From the IMG/VR virus record IMGVR_UViG_3300009103_000091, positions 1 through 35,618 of that record: a DNA stretch of 35,618 nt; one strand, 5' to 3'. Shown in pieces: positions 23,268 through 29,407 of this stretch (positions are counted from its first letter, which is position 1; each line of letters opens with the position of its first letter). The DNA comes from a virus. Under the pieces are notes generated by a model, which had not been told where the DNA came from, did not search any database, and worked only from the letters and a program-made list of their open reading frames with translations. A program made the position numbers and the translations under genes.

Positions 23268-23342
23268 ATGTCGAGAACTCTTAAAAGAAATAGGACAGGA
23301 ATTTATTTCAAAACGCTCTACGAAACCCTAAAAAATAATTAA
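23268..23342 (+). CDS. Possible micro-ORF of 24 residues (or structured RNA)
   Basis: In the 118-base gap between two small genes there is an ATG-started frame of 24 residues, basic (MSRTLKRNRTG, then IYFKTLYETLKNN). It is preceded by a run of six G (23250-23255), very unusual in this A/T-rich genome. TAGGG near 23248 and CCCTA near 23335 could pair across the frame, so a structured RNA is an alternative. I see no tRNA arms. Evidence for translation is weak. Confidence 0.3.
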   Translation: MSRTLKRNRTGIYFKTLYETLKNN

Positions 23343-23348
23343 TAATTA

Positions 23349-23379
23349 AAAAACAATAAAATGAAAATTAAATATCCTT
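23349..23379 (+). repeat. 31-bp direct repeat across two start codons (copy 2)
   Basis: Identical to 23036-23066; spans the leader and first codons of the gene at 23361. Confidence 0.85.
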
Positions 23380-23681
23380 TAAAAGTAACTATAAGAAAAA
23401 ATAGTTATTCACAACAATGGGTGGGTAGAATACAATATGCACCTAAAGAATCAATACAAGCTAACTACTCTTTAATGAATGCTTATTGTATATACTTTTA
23501 TGCAAAAACAAAAAAAGAAGTACAGGAATGGGTTAGACAATATAAAAAAGAAAAACGATATATAAAAGATCGTAAGAACTGGTTATCTCGTGAAAAACAC
23601 TACACAAAAAAAGAAGTACAACAAAAAGCTATAAACAGACATAATAAAATGTCAAGAGTTTTTAGTAATATGGGATATTAG
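23361..23681 (+). CDS. Hypothetical basic protein
   Basis: 106 residues, very basic (many Lys, Arg), with several Trp and Tyr. The first third looks like beta strands (LKVTIRKNSYSQQWVGRIQY); the rest is helical and positively charged (KTKKEVQEWVRQYKKEKRYI, TKKEVQQKAINRHNKM), which would suit nucleic acid binding. The family is not recognised. Its start is duplicated from the gene at 23048. It lies mid-block between terminators and is probably cotranscribed with its small neighbours. Confidence 0.55.
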   Translation: MKIKYPLKVTIRKNSYSQQWVGRIQYAPKESIQANYSLMNAYCIYFYAKTKKEVQEWVRQYKKEKRYIKDRKNWLSREKHYTKKEVQQKAINRHNKMSRVFSNMGY

Positions 23682-23696
23682 TAAAATAATTAATAA

Positions 23697-23894
23697 ATGG
23701 AATCAAAGAAACTTTTAAAAATAGTAATAGATTTAGATTATGGTGAAGCATCTATGAAAGAGAGCAAAAGATTTAAAAAATTAAATCCACTTCTTAAAGC
23801 TGATGTCCTTAGGGATTTAAAAGGCGATTTTGATATGGCGTATGATAAAGCGTGTGTTGAACTTGAAAATTACTTTAAATCAATAATAACTTAA
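23697..23894 (+). CDS. Hypothetical small protein
   Basis: 65 residues with a mix of charges: KKLLKIVIDLDYGEASMKES, then KKLNPLLKADVLRDLKGDFD and a short helix with one Cys (YDKACVELENYF). It looks like a compact helical protein without membrane segment or signal peptide. Not recognised. It belongs to the run of small genes after the capsid gene, separated by 15 bases from the gene before and 10 from the gene after. Confidence 0.5.
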   Translation: MESKKLLKIVIDLDYGEASMKESKRFKKLNPLLKADVLRDLKGDFDMAYDKACVELENYFKSIIT

Positions 23895-23904
23895 AACAAA
23901 TAAA

Positions 23905-24150
23905 ATGGAAAATCACATACCACTAATGTTAGATAATATCGCTAAAAAAAGATATAACGAAAAACCTTTTAGGTATCTAACTCACAAACAAAAAAACGAT
24001 TGTATAATTTATTATAATCAATTAGTTAAAATAGAAAAGGATAAAAAAGAAATGGCATTGGCAAAAGCCCATGTATTAAAAACATTACAATGGGCGGTAA
24101 TATTTTTACTGGCAATGACAGTTGTAATGTTAGCATTTTTTAATAGATGA
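23905..24150 (+). CDS. Small tail-anchored membrane protein
   Basis: 81 residues. Residues 1-55 are soluble and basic (KKRYNEKPFRYLTHKQKNDC, KIEKDKKEMALAKAHVL), and residues ~60-78 (LQWAVIFLLAMTVVMLAFF) form one C-terminal membrane segment. The bulk should lie in the cytoplasm with the tail in the inner membrane. Its stop overlaps the next start (ATGA), and that next gene is also a small membrane protein, so the two may act together. Membrane-anchored small proteins in such a block could act in superinfection exclusion or host takeover, which is inference. Confidence 0.55.
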   Translation: MENHIPLMLDNIAKKRYNEKPFRYLTHKQKNDCIIYYNQLVKIEKDKKEMALAKAHVLKTLQWAVIFLLAMTVVMLAFFNR

Positions 24151-24293
24151 ACAATAATAAAATAAAAATATTTTTAAGTATTGCTTTTTTGTTATTCTCA
24201 TTACGCCAATTATATTTATTTAAAGACGTATTAGGATTTGTATTTCTATTTATAATCTTTATGAGTTTACTAATGGCAAATGAAAAACAATAA
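24147..24293 (+). CDS. 48-residue membrane protein, translationally coupled
   Basis: A short gene that starts inside the previous stop (ATGA overlap) and ends with TAA at 24291. The peptide begins MNNNKIKIFLSIAFLLFS, has a short basic/polar turn (LRQLYLFKD) and a second hydrophobic stretch (VLGFVFLFIIFMSLLM), ending ANEKQ. Two membrane hairpin segments fit the length. Unknown function. The overlap with the single-pass membrane protein upstream suggests cotranslation of a pair. Confidence 0.6.
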   Translation: MNNNKIKIFLSIAFLLFSLRQLYLFKDVLGFVFLFIIFMSLLMANEKQ

Positions 24294-24324
24294 GTAGTTT
24301 TTTTAGTTTATTTTTTAGTCCATG

Positions 24325-24355
24325 AAAGCCACGTAAATAATTTGCGTGGTTTTTT
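24325..24355 (+). terminator. Rho-independent terminator after the small-gene block
   Basis: AAGCCACG pairs with CGTGGTTT, extended inward by taaa/tttg with a wobble, followed by T. The T tract runs straight into the next promoter-like element. Confidence 0.82.
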
Positions 24356-24356
24356 G

Positions 24357-24364
24357 TATCTTTA
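24357..24364 (+). promoter_or_regulatory. -7-like element TATCTTTA four bases before a GTG start
   Basis: TTTTGTATCTTTAAGC matches the flavobacterial -7 form TATCTTT(G/A). The GTG start of the nuclease gene is at 24368, so transcription from here would give a leaderless or nearly leaderless mRNA. Confidence 0.45.
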
Positions 24365-24367
24365 AGC

Positions 24368-24739
24368 GTGAATGGTAATTTACTAGGATGTACAGCTGAA
24401 TATAGATTTGCTGTTATGGCAATGAAAAATAATCTTCGTGTATCAATGCCACTATTAGATGCATCACCCTACGATTGTATTTTAGAATTACCAAATGGCG
24501 ATCTAAAAAAAATTCAAATCAAATCAACTGCAAAACCAGTTGTTCCACGTGGTATTCATGTAACCCTTCACACTACAAATAGATATTATAAATTAAATGA
24601 GGTTGATTACTTTGCAATTTGGGTACAAGTTTTCAATGGATTCTTTATTATAAAAAACACTGGTAGCAATAGTGCTTTTAAATTTACACGTAATGGTAAA
24701 TATTCAAAAAATTTTAATAACTTTGCAGTTATTGTTTAA
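24368..24739 (+). CDS. Homing-endonuclease-like / PD-(D/E)XK nuclease, GTG start
   Basis: 123 residues. The pattern fits the small PD-(D/E)XK nucleases related to the group I intron endonuclease I-Ssp6803I: GCTAEYRFAVMAMKNNLRVS (Glu in the first helix), PLLDASPYDCILEL (Asp), then LKKIQIKSTA as the (Q/E)xK strand. A beta-rich rest (VDYFAIWVQVFNGFFII) follows. It has its own promoter-like element and strong terminators on both sides, like a selfish insertion. No intron or intein is visible nearby. It may be a free-standing homing enzyme or a resolvase-like protein. The only upstream start is GTG; the next Met would delete the catalytic Glu. Confidence 0.65.
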   Translation: MNGNLLGCTAEYRFAVMAMKNNLRVSMPLLDASPYDCILELPNGDLKKIQIKSTAKPVVPRGIHVTLHTTNRYYKLNEVDYFAIWVQVFNGFFIIKNTGSNSAFKFTRNGKYSKNFNNFAVIV

Positions 24740-24759
24740 TTTTATTGTTTTCATTAATT

Positions 24760-24793
24760 AAAAGTGTCGCAAAATATTGTGACACTTTTTTTT
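24760..24793 (+). terminator. Rho-independent terminator after the nuclease gene
   Basis: AAAGTGTC pairs with GACACTTT, with gcaa/ttgt pairs extending inward, followed by a run of T. It overlaps the next -7-like element by no more than a few bases. Confidence 0.88.
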
Positions 24794-24801
24794 TATCTTT
24801 A
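24794..24801 (+). promoter_or_regulatory. -7-like element TATCTTTA before the connector operon
   Basis: TATCTTTACAAAAAATAAT lies 14 bases before the ATG at 24816, just after the terminator. It is the same TATCTTTACAAAAA seen before the small terminase, and would start the connector and lysis transcription unit. Confidence 0.5.
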
Positions 24802-24815
24802 CAAAAAATAATATT

Positions 24816-25010
24816 ATGAAATTAAAAGTATTAGTGCCTTTGACAAACAAGGGAAAAAATTATGAAGCTGGTGACGATATAAACGTGCCAGACGAAAAGG
24901 TTCAAGTTTTTTTAAATAAAGGTTGGGCTTCAAAAGAAGCAAAGCTAAAAAGAGAAACTAAAGAATTAAAAAAAAAATCAGTAGAAACTAAAGACGATGC
25001 GACAAGTTAA
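24816..25010 (+). CDS. Small conserved head-region protein
   Basis: 64 residues. The first 40 form a small beta-rich unit (KLKVLVPLTNKGKNYEAGDD and VPDEKVQVFLNKGWA), like the short proteins often encoded just before the HK97 gp6-type connector. A Lys/Glu-rich helix follows (KLKRETKELKKKSVETKDD). Its precise role is not known; being next to the connectors, it may be a head or connector accessory. It overlaps the connector gene by 14 bases. Confidence 0.6.
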   Translation: MKLKVLVPLTNKGKNYEAGDDINVPDEKVQVFLNKGWASKEAKLKRETKELKKKSVETKDDATS

Positions 25011-25518
25011 GATTAATTCAACAACAGGATCTGAAATTGTTACCACAGCTGACGTTAAATTGTATGCTAGAATTGATACTTCAGCGGATGATGCGTTAAT
25101 TGTTAGAATGATAACACAAGCACGTATATGGTGTGAGAACTATATAAGTCGTGATATTGTTGCTAAAAATAGAACGTATTATTTGGATTCAACTAATGGT
25201 GTTTTCGATTTACCCTTTGCGCCTGTATCTAGTATTAGTAGTGTTACACTTGACGGAACAGCTAGTACCGATTATACAATGCTAGGGTTAGATAATGAAA
25301 CCATAGAATTGGATGGGGGCGCATCAGAAAAGGTTAAAGTAACATATGTTACTAGTGGGTTAGATGATAGTTTATTAATACAAGCTATATTGCAATTAAC
25401 AGCAACTTATTATGACAATAGAAGCGATGTGTTTGAAGGGGGTTCAAGATTTGGGCAAGTCGAAATACCTACATCTGTTAAAAACATATTAAGTTCGTAT
25501 AGATCAATGTATATATAA
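24997..25518 (+). CDS. Head-tail connector (HK97 gp6-like)
   Basis: 173 residues. VTTADVKLYARIDTSADDAL and IVRMITQARIWCENYISRDI give the paired helices of gp6-type connectors, followed by the strands RTYYLDSTNGVFDLPFAPV and a late helix LLIQAILQLTATYYDNRSDV. It would form the ring docked to the portal after packaging. It starts in the end of the small gene before it and its stop shares a base with the next ATG (taATG), as is usual for coupled connector genes. Confidence 0.88.
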   Translation: MRQVKINSTTGSEIVTTADVKLYARIDTSADDALIVRMITQARIWCENYISRDIVAKNRTYYLDSTNGVFDLPFAPVSSISSVTLDGTASTDYTMLGLDNETIELDGGASEKVKVTYVTSGLDDSLLIQAILQLTATYYDNRSDVFEGGSRFGQVEIPTSVKNILSSYRSMYI

Positions 25519-25844
25519 TGAATCCTGGAAAACTAAAAAATCGTATTACATTAAAACGATTAACTAGGGTGAGTGATAACTATGGTGGTTATAATTCAAC
25601 ACTAGCTGACGTAAAAACACTATGGTGTGATTTAAAAGAAGTTTCTGGTGATATTAAAATGGAAAATGGGATGCGTGAACATAGGGTTTATGTTGAAATG
25701 ATTATAAGAAAAAAGACCGCTGACGATATTCAAGTTGGCGATATATTTATTAGAGAGGGTGAGAGCGAACAATATAGAATCAATGAAATGTATCAATCTG
25801 AATTAAATTATTATGTTCAACTTAAAGCAACTAAAATAGATTAA
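25518..25844 (+). CDS. Head closure / head-tail adaptor (Phage_H_T_join)
   Basis: 108 residues. The start MNPGKLKNRITLKRLTRVSD followed by NYGGYNSTLADVKTLWCDLK and the end YRINEMYQSELNYYVQLKAT are the standard pattern of the SPP1 gp16-like / HK97 head-tail joining family: a small beta barrel that closes the channel and presents a surface to the tail. It follows the connector with a one-base overlap and precedes the gp10-like gene by one base. Confidence 0.9.
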   Translation: MNPGKLKNRITLKRLTRVSDNYGGYNSTLADVKTLWCDLKEVSGDIKMENGMREHRVYVEMIIRKKTADDIQVGDIFIREGESEQYRINEMYQSELNYYVQLKATKID

Positions 25845-25845
25845 T

Positions 25846-26361
25846 ATGCCAAGAGCATCAAAAATACCAGGTAATCATCCAGTAATGGTCGCAATGAAAA
25901 TTAATCAAAGCGACTATAATAAATTGCAAACAAAACTTAAAAGGTTAAAGGCATTTGATAGGCGTGGATTGGCTACAGAAATAGGCAGAACTGGACTTGA
26001 AATTGTAAGGATAGCAAAACGATCAGCACCTGTTAGAAAAGGAAAAAATAAAAAAGATAAAAAAGGTAGGCATGGCGGAAGTTTAAGACAATCAATTAGT
26101 GCTAGTGCTAGAGGTAAACAAGTTCAAGTGGTTGCCGATAAAATCTACGCACCCTATGTAGAATTTGGCACTGGTGGTATGGTTAAATTAGATGATATGT
26201 TAGAACTTGGCATACCACCATCATATGCAATGCAATTTAAAGGCAAAGGAATACGTGAAGTGAATTTACCAGCACGACCATTCTTTTTTAGTAGTGCTAG
26301 AATTGGGTTTAAAAATCTTTATGATAGGGTTAATCGTAGATTAAATAAAATTATAAAATAA
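25846..26361 (+). CDS. HK97 gp10-like neck / tail completion protein
   Basis: 171 residues. Blocks seen are a helix LATEIGRTGLEIVRIAKRSA, APVRKGKNKKDKKGRHGGSL with RQSISASARG, then IYAPYVEFGTGGM, and RPFFFSSARIGFKNLYDRVN at the end. The YAPYVEFGT signature is typical of the HK97 gp10 family found between connector and tail terminator in siphoviruses; it helps join head and tail. A basic, Gly/Lys-rich stretch near residues 65-80 is unusually strong here. Confidence 0.9.
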   Translation: MPRASKIPGNHPVMVAMKINQSDYNKLQTKLKRLKAFDRRGLATEIGRTGLEIVRIAKRSAPVRKGKNKKDKKGRHGGSLRQSISASARGKQVQVVADKIYAPYVEFGTGGMVKLDDMLELGIPPSYAMQFKGKGIREVNLPARPFFFSSARIGFKNLYDRVNRRLNKIIK

Positions 26362-26798
26362 TGTTAGAAGCTATTCAATATGTACGCAAAGCAATAATCG
26401 GCAAATTAAATAGCAACATTACTATTGATTCATCTAACGTGCCTGTATATGGGCGTGTACCTACCAATGCAACCTACCCACACATTAGGATTTATTCAGT
26501 TTCAAACAATGAGGTTGACCAAAATCAAACACAATATAACATGGAAACGATCACTAGAATTGAGTGTATCGCTAGGTATGTATCTGATGATGGTGGCGAA
26601 TTAGATGTTAATTCTATGGTATCACAATGTTTAGCATTATTACGCACTAGACCAGCAAATTATATTGATTTATCTTCTGATGGATTTACTGTTTACACTA
26701 GCGAAAACGCTGGTGTTACATATTTAGAAGATGATTTTACAGATCATACATATTATAGAGGAATTATTGAATTATCAAATCGCATAACACAAAATTAA
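26361..26798 (+). CDS. Tail terminator / tail completion protein
   Basis: 145 residues. MLEAIQYVRKAIIGKLNSNI and GRVPTNATYPHIRIYSVSNN, with MVSQCLALLRTRPANYIDLS, match the DUF3168/gp17-like proteins that cap the tail tube and attach it to the head. The helix near the start, then TYPHIRIY and the late VTYLEDDFTDHTYYRGII strand fit. It starts one base into the previous stop and ends one base before the membrane protein gene. The usual next gene, the tail tube, is displaced to 3844 by the lysis cassette and fibre. Confidence 0.8.
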   Translation: MLEAIQYVRKAIIGKLNSNITIDSSNVPVYGRVPTNATYPHIRIYSVSNNEVDQNQTQYNMETITRIECIARYVSDDGGELDVNSMVSQCLALLRTRPANYIDLSSDGFTVYTSENAGVTYLEDDFTDHTYYRGIIELSNRITQN

Positions 26799-26799
26799 A

Positions 26800-27108
26800 A
26801 TGAGTGAATTAAACCCAGATAGTAAATTTAGTTTAAGTATTAGAGAAATTATATCAGCAGCCATTGGAATGAGCGCCTTACTAGGTATATATTTTACCAT
26901 GCAAGGTAGCATTGCAAGTGCCACAGAAAAAATAGAAAACCTAGAAACCAATGCAGTACAAAAAGTAGAGTTTAGTTTCAAAGACGAAATGATTCGTGGA
27001 TCATTAGAAAAAACACAATTACAAATTGATAATATTGAATCTAGTGTTGAAGAAATAAAGGAAAGTGTAAAAAAATTAGACGAGAGAATTTATGAACTAA
27101 CAAAATAA
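26800..27108 (+). CDS. Membrane-anchored coiled-coil protein
   Basis: 102 residues. Residues ~15-35 (IISAAIGMSALLGIYFTMQG) form one membrane segment; residues 40-100 are a charged coiled coil (IENLETNAVQKVEFSFKDEM, LEKTQLQIDNIESSVEEIKE). The plan suits a u-spanin-like or holin-associated protein, but it could as well be a host membrane modifier. No lipobox is seen, so it is not an Rz1-type lipoprotein. It opens the envelope-directed gene group between tail terminator and endolysin. Confidence 0.55.
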   Translation: MSELNPDSKFSLSIREIISAAIGMSALLGIYFTMQGSIASATEKIENLETNAVQKVEFSFKDEMIRGSLEKTQLQIDNIESSVEEIKESVKKLDERIYELTK

Positions 27109-27110
27109 TT

Positions 27111-27449
27111 ATGAAATGGTTTGTATTAATTATGTTTATATATACATCAACTGCGTTATCGCAAGTTAAAAAAGATGGTATTAGCGTAGTACAATTTTCA
27201 GCAGAGTTTGTAAAAAGTTCAGAAATATCATTAAGTGTTTTTAAAGATTGTAATACACAAACATTGTATTTATCTAAAAATCAAAAGATATTTCAAAAGG
27301 AAAAAATTACATCATTGCCAACCATTAAATTGTTTAGCGATGGTGTAGAAATAATAAAAATTGAAGGTGGAATAAGTTTAAAATTACCAGAAAATTGTTT
27401 AGACACATTACAAGAACATATAAATGTTTTATTGGAGCAGCGCTTCTAA
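27111..27449 (+). CDS. Secreted thioredoxin-fold protein with degenerate active site
   Basis: 112 residues. Residues 1-17 are a signal peptide (MKWFVLIMFIYTSTALS) with cleavage likely before Gln 18. The rest follows thioredoxin: strand ISVVQFSAEF, then VKSS where thioredoxins have CGPC, and later ITSLPTIKLFSDGVEIIKIEG with the conserved cis-Pro (Pro 70) and the Phe-x-x-Gly turn. Since both cysteines of the active site are replaced, no redox chemistry is expected there; Cys 47 and Cys 96 remain elsewhere. A periplasmic binding or chaperone-like role is possible. It lies between a membrane coiled-coil gene and a YfiM-like gene. Confidence 0.7.
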   Translation: MKWFVLIMFIYTSTALSQVKKDGISVVQFSAEFVKSSEISLSVFKDCNTQTLYLSKNQKIFQKEKITSLPTIKLFSDGVEIIKIEGGISLKLPENCLDTLQEHINVLLEQRF

Positions 27450-27805
27450 CTTGTAATATTTATGGACAATTATTGCCAACTGACAAACAAAGTCATATAC
27501 TGGGCGGTACATTTGGCGGAACAATAGGTTATGAACTTATATATGAAAAAACAAAGAATAAAAATAAAGCGTTTTTAGGCGCTATTGCTGGTGCGTTAAT
27601 AGTAGGCACATTAAAAGAAAGTTATGACAGCACACGCTCTAATAACAAGTTTGATAAGAATGATTTAGTCGCTACATTGAGTGGTGGCATCATTATAGGT
27701 TTAACAATTAATTTAATAAAGAAAAAAAATGAAAAAATTATTACTAATATTATTACTAGTTACAAGCGTAAGCGCAAACGCTCAATTCTTAAAAGAAATT
27801 TTTAA
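27395..27805 (+). CDS. YfiM-like (DUF2279-type) exported protein
   Basis: 136 residues if translation starts at the TTG at 27395. The only ATG nearby (27424) is in another frame. The first ~25 residues (CFIGAALLTCNIYG) look like a signal sequence, with LTCN resembling a lipobox. Then come PTDKQSHILGGTFGGTIGYE, AFLGAIAGALIVGTLKESYD and FDKNDLVATLSGGIIIGLTI, the D..(S/Q)H / GxxKExxD / D..a...G pattern of YfiM-type proteins. The basic tail overlaps the next gene by 77 bases. The function of the family is unknown. It overlaps the thioredoxin-like gene by 55 bases. Confidence 0.6.
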   Translation: MFRHITRTYKCFIGAALLTCNIYGQLLPTDKQSHILGGTFGGTIGYELIYEKTKNKNKAFLGAIAGALIVGTLKESYDSTRSNNKFDKNDLVATLSGGIIIGLTINLIKKKNEKIITNIITSYKRKRKRSILKRNF

Positions 27806-28802
27806 GTATTCAACATTTTATGGCGCATATACACAAACAGATCCTATTAGTTCAACGCCTACATTTTATGTAACGCAAGACAATGAGTTAATAGAAACGA
27901 CTGAAAAAAACCCAGCTGATTTTATGATCACTTATGGTTGGCGTAAAATTGCATTTTTTCAATATGAAAATAGAGAAAAATTTGTAACACAAACCAACAA
28001 TGTAGGTACTAAAAGCAACATTGGGAATATAAATAAAGGGTTGGAATATCTTTTTGAAGTACAAAAAGGTCGTAGAACTGGCGATGAATTTGAAAATCAC
28101 CAGGCATTTATTAGATATTTAGGTAAACATTATTTAGTGAAAGCTGAATACATGAAAAATGAAATTCAGGATTTGAATTATATAAGTGGTGAAGCTAGAG
28201 CAAGATTTCCAATAGGAAATAAATTATCAATAAGCGTAGGTGCTATTTATAGAACCTATGAAAAGGCATATGGGTTTTCGCCCATTGGCACATTTTTAGA
28301 ATCTAATAATTGGTGGGATCTGGCATATCAATATCACACTGATCAATTATATGAAATGACTGATCCTTATACTGGGCAATCATTAGGTTATGATTATCAA
28401 TGGTTTGATCAAGATGGCAATTTAATTTCTAATAGTGATGCTGATTATAGAGCAAATCATTTTGGTGCTATTGTTAATCAATACAATGAAGAACAACTAG
28501 ATATGATTGGTGGATTTGCTGATGTATCAGCAGTGTTGGGAATAGATTTCTACCATCAACGCCCAAAATTCTGGGCGCACTTGTATGGGAATATATTACC
28601 AGTACATAAATTAGTTGAAGGTGATGAACAATATAGTTATGGCACGTATTATGGTGGCGATGATTGGATTGACTACCAATATGGTGGTGTTATTGGATTT
28701 AAAATCACAAAAAATATTGGATTATTTACAGAGGTGCAAGTGCAAAAGTTTTGGGATAGAAAACTTGAAGCAATAAAAGCTGGTATAAATATAAAAATAT
28801 AA
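27729..28802 (+). CDS. Secreted beta-barrel-like protein (outer-membrane type)
   Basis: 357 residues with a clear signal peptide (MKKLLLILLLVTSVSANA, then QFLKEI). The mature part is rich in Tyr, Phe, Trp and Gly with alternating hydrophobic strands: ADFMITYGWRKIAFFQYENR, FIRYLGKHYLVKAEYMKN, GEARARFPIGNKLSISVGAI and KFWAHLYGNILPV, ending IGLFTEVQVQKFWD and a final AGINIKI strand. That composition suits an outer membrane beta barrel or an exported beta protein. A phage gene of this kind next to lysis genes might alter the host surface, block reinfection or help release. Unlike a virion protein it has an N-terminal signal. No family match I can name. Confidence 0.65.
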   Translation: MKKLLLILLLVTSVSANAQFLKEIFKYSTFYGAYTQTDPISSTPTFYVTQDNELIETTEKNPADFMITYGWRKIAFFQYENREKFVTQTNNVGTKSNIGNINKGLEYLFEVQKGRRTGDEFENHQAFIRYLGKHYLVKAEYMKNEIQDLNYISGEARARFPIGNKLSISVGAIYRTYEKAYGFSPIGTFLESNNWWDLAYQYHTDQLYEMTDPYTGQSLGYDYQWFDQDGNLISNSDADYRANHFGAIVNQYNEEQLDMIGGFADVSAVLGIDFYHQRPKFWAHLYGNILPVHKLVEGDEQYSYGTYYGGDDWIDYQYGGVIGFKITKNIGLFTEVQVQKFWDRKLEAIKAGINIKI

Positions 28803-28805
28803 TAA

Positions 28806-29288
28806 ATGGAAAATATAAGTAAGCATATTACTTACAATGAAGCAATACATTCAAGCACAGCAAAAAGATTAGGCATAGATAATGTGCCTGATGCAAAGCA
28901 ACTAGAAAATATGAAGGCATTGGCAGAAAATATTTTTGAACCACTTCGATTATGGGTGGGTGGTGCAATAAAAGTAAATAGCTTTTTCAGGTCTGAAAAA
29001 TTAAACAAAGCTATTGGTGGCGCATCATCATCACAACATATATGTTTAATGGGTGCTAGTGCAATTGATATTGACGATGTATATGGTTATCGCTCTAATA
29101 AAGAAATGTATGAATGGATAAAATTGAATTGTAATTTCGACCAACTTATTTGGGAATTTGGTGAGCCATACCCTAATGGCAACCCATCTTGGGTTCACGT
29201 AAGTTATATTGATGGTAAAAAAAATAGAAATAGATGTTTAGTTGCTGAAAAGGAATTTGGCAAAACAGTATATAAAATTGTAAATTAA
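28806..29288 (+). CDS. Endolysin: peptidase M15 (D-Ala-D-Ala / L-Ala-D-Glu type)
   Basis: 160 residues, one M15-type peptidase domain. The zinc site is visible: SSSQH (His 78) with ASAIDIDD (Asp 88 or Asp 90), and WVHVSY with His 131. The region VNSFFRSEKLNKAIGGASSS precedes it as in other phage M15A proteins. Between His 78 and the Asp there are more residues (ICLMG) than in the usual HxxGxAxD, so local geometry may differ. It should cut peptidoglycan peptides during lysis. There is no signal peptide, so export would need the holin downstream. Confidence 0.85.
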   Translation: MENISKHITYNEAIHSSTAKRLGIDNVPDAKQLENMKALAENIFEPLRLWVGGAIKVNSFFRSEKLNKAIGGASSSQHICLMGASAIDIDDVYGYRSNKEMYEWIKLNCNFDQLIWEFGEPYPNGNPSWVHVSYIDGKKNRNRCLVAEKEFGKTVYKIVN

Positions 29289-29293
29289 AAATT

Positions 29294-29407
29294 ATGAAAA
29301 ATAAAAAAAGTAAATGTACTTGCATAAATTGTGTTTGTTGCAATGTATGGGAATGGATAAAATCCAAAGTAAAAAAATGTGTTGACGTTTTAAAATCTTA
29401 TTGGTAA
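29294..29407 (+). CDS. Cys-rich mini-protein of 37 residues
   Basis: A short frame between endolysin and holin. It begins MKNKKSKCTCINCVCCNVWE, with five cysteines in nine residues, then WIKSKVKKCVDVLKSYW. It starts five bases after the endolysin stop and its TAA shares a base with the holin ATG (taATG), as real genes in this genome do. The dense cysteines suggest zinc or iron-sulfur binding or a disulfide-knotted peptide; without a signal peptide the reducing cytoplasm favours metal. It is basic overall. Function unknown. Confidence 0.6.
   Translation: MKNKKSKCTCINCVCCNVWEWIKSKVKKCVDVLKSYW

Noticed and set aside
23245-23342. tRNA gene in the G-rich gap
   Set aside because: No D, anticodon or T arm and no TTC-type loop could be built. 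Only end pairing is suggestive.
29401-29406. TTG at 29401 as holin start
   Set aside because: The ATG at 29407 overlaps the preceding stop by one base, like several neighbours, and is the normal start codon.
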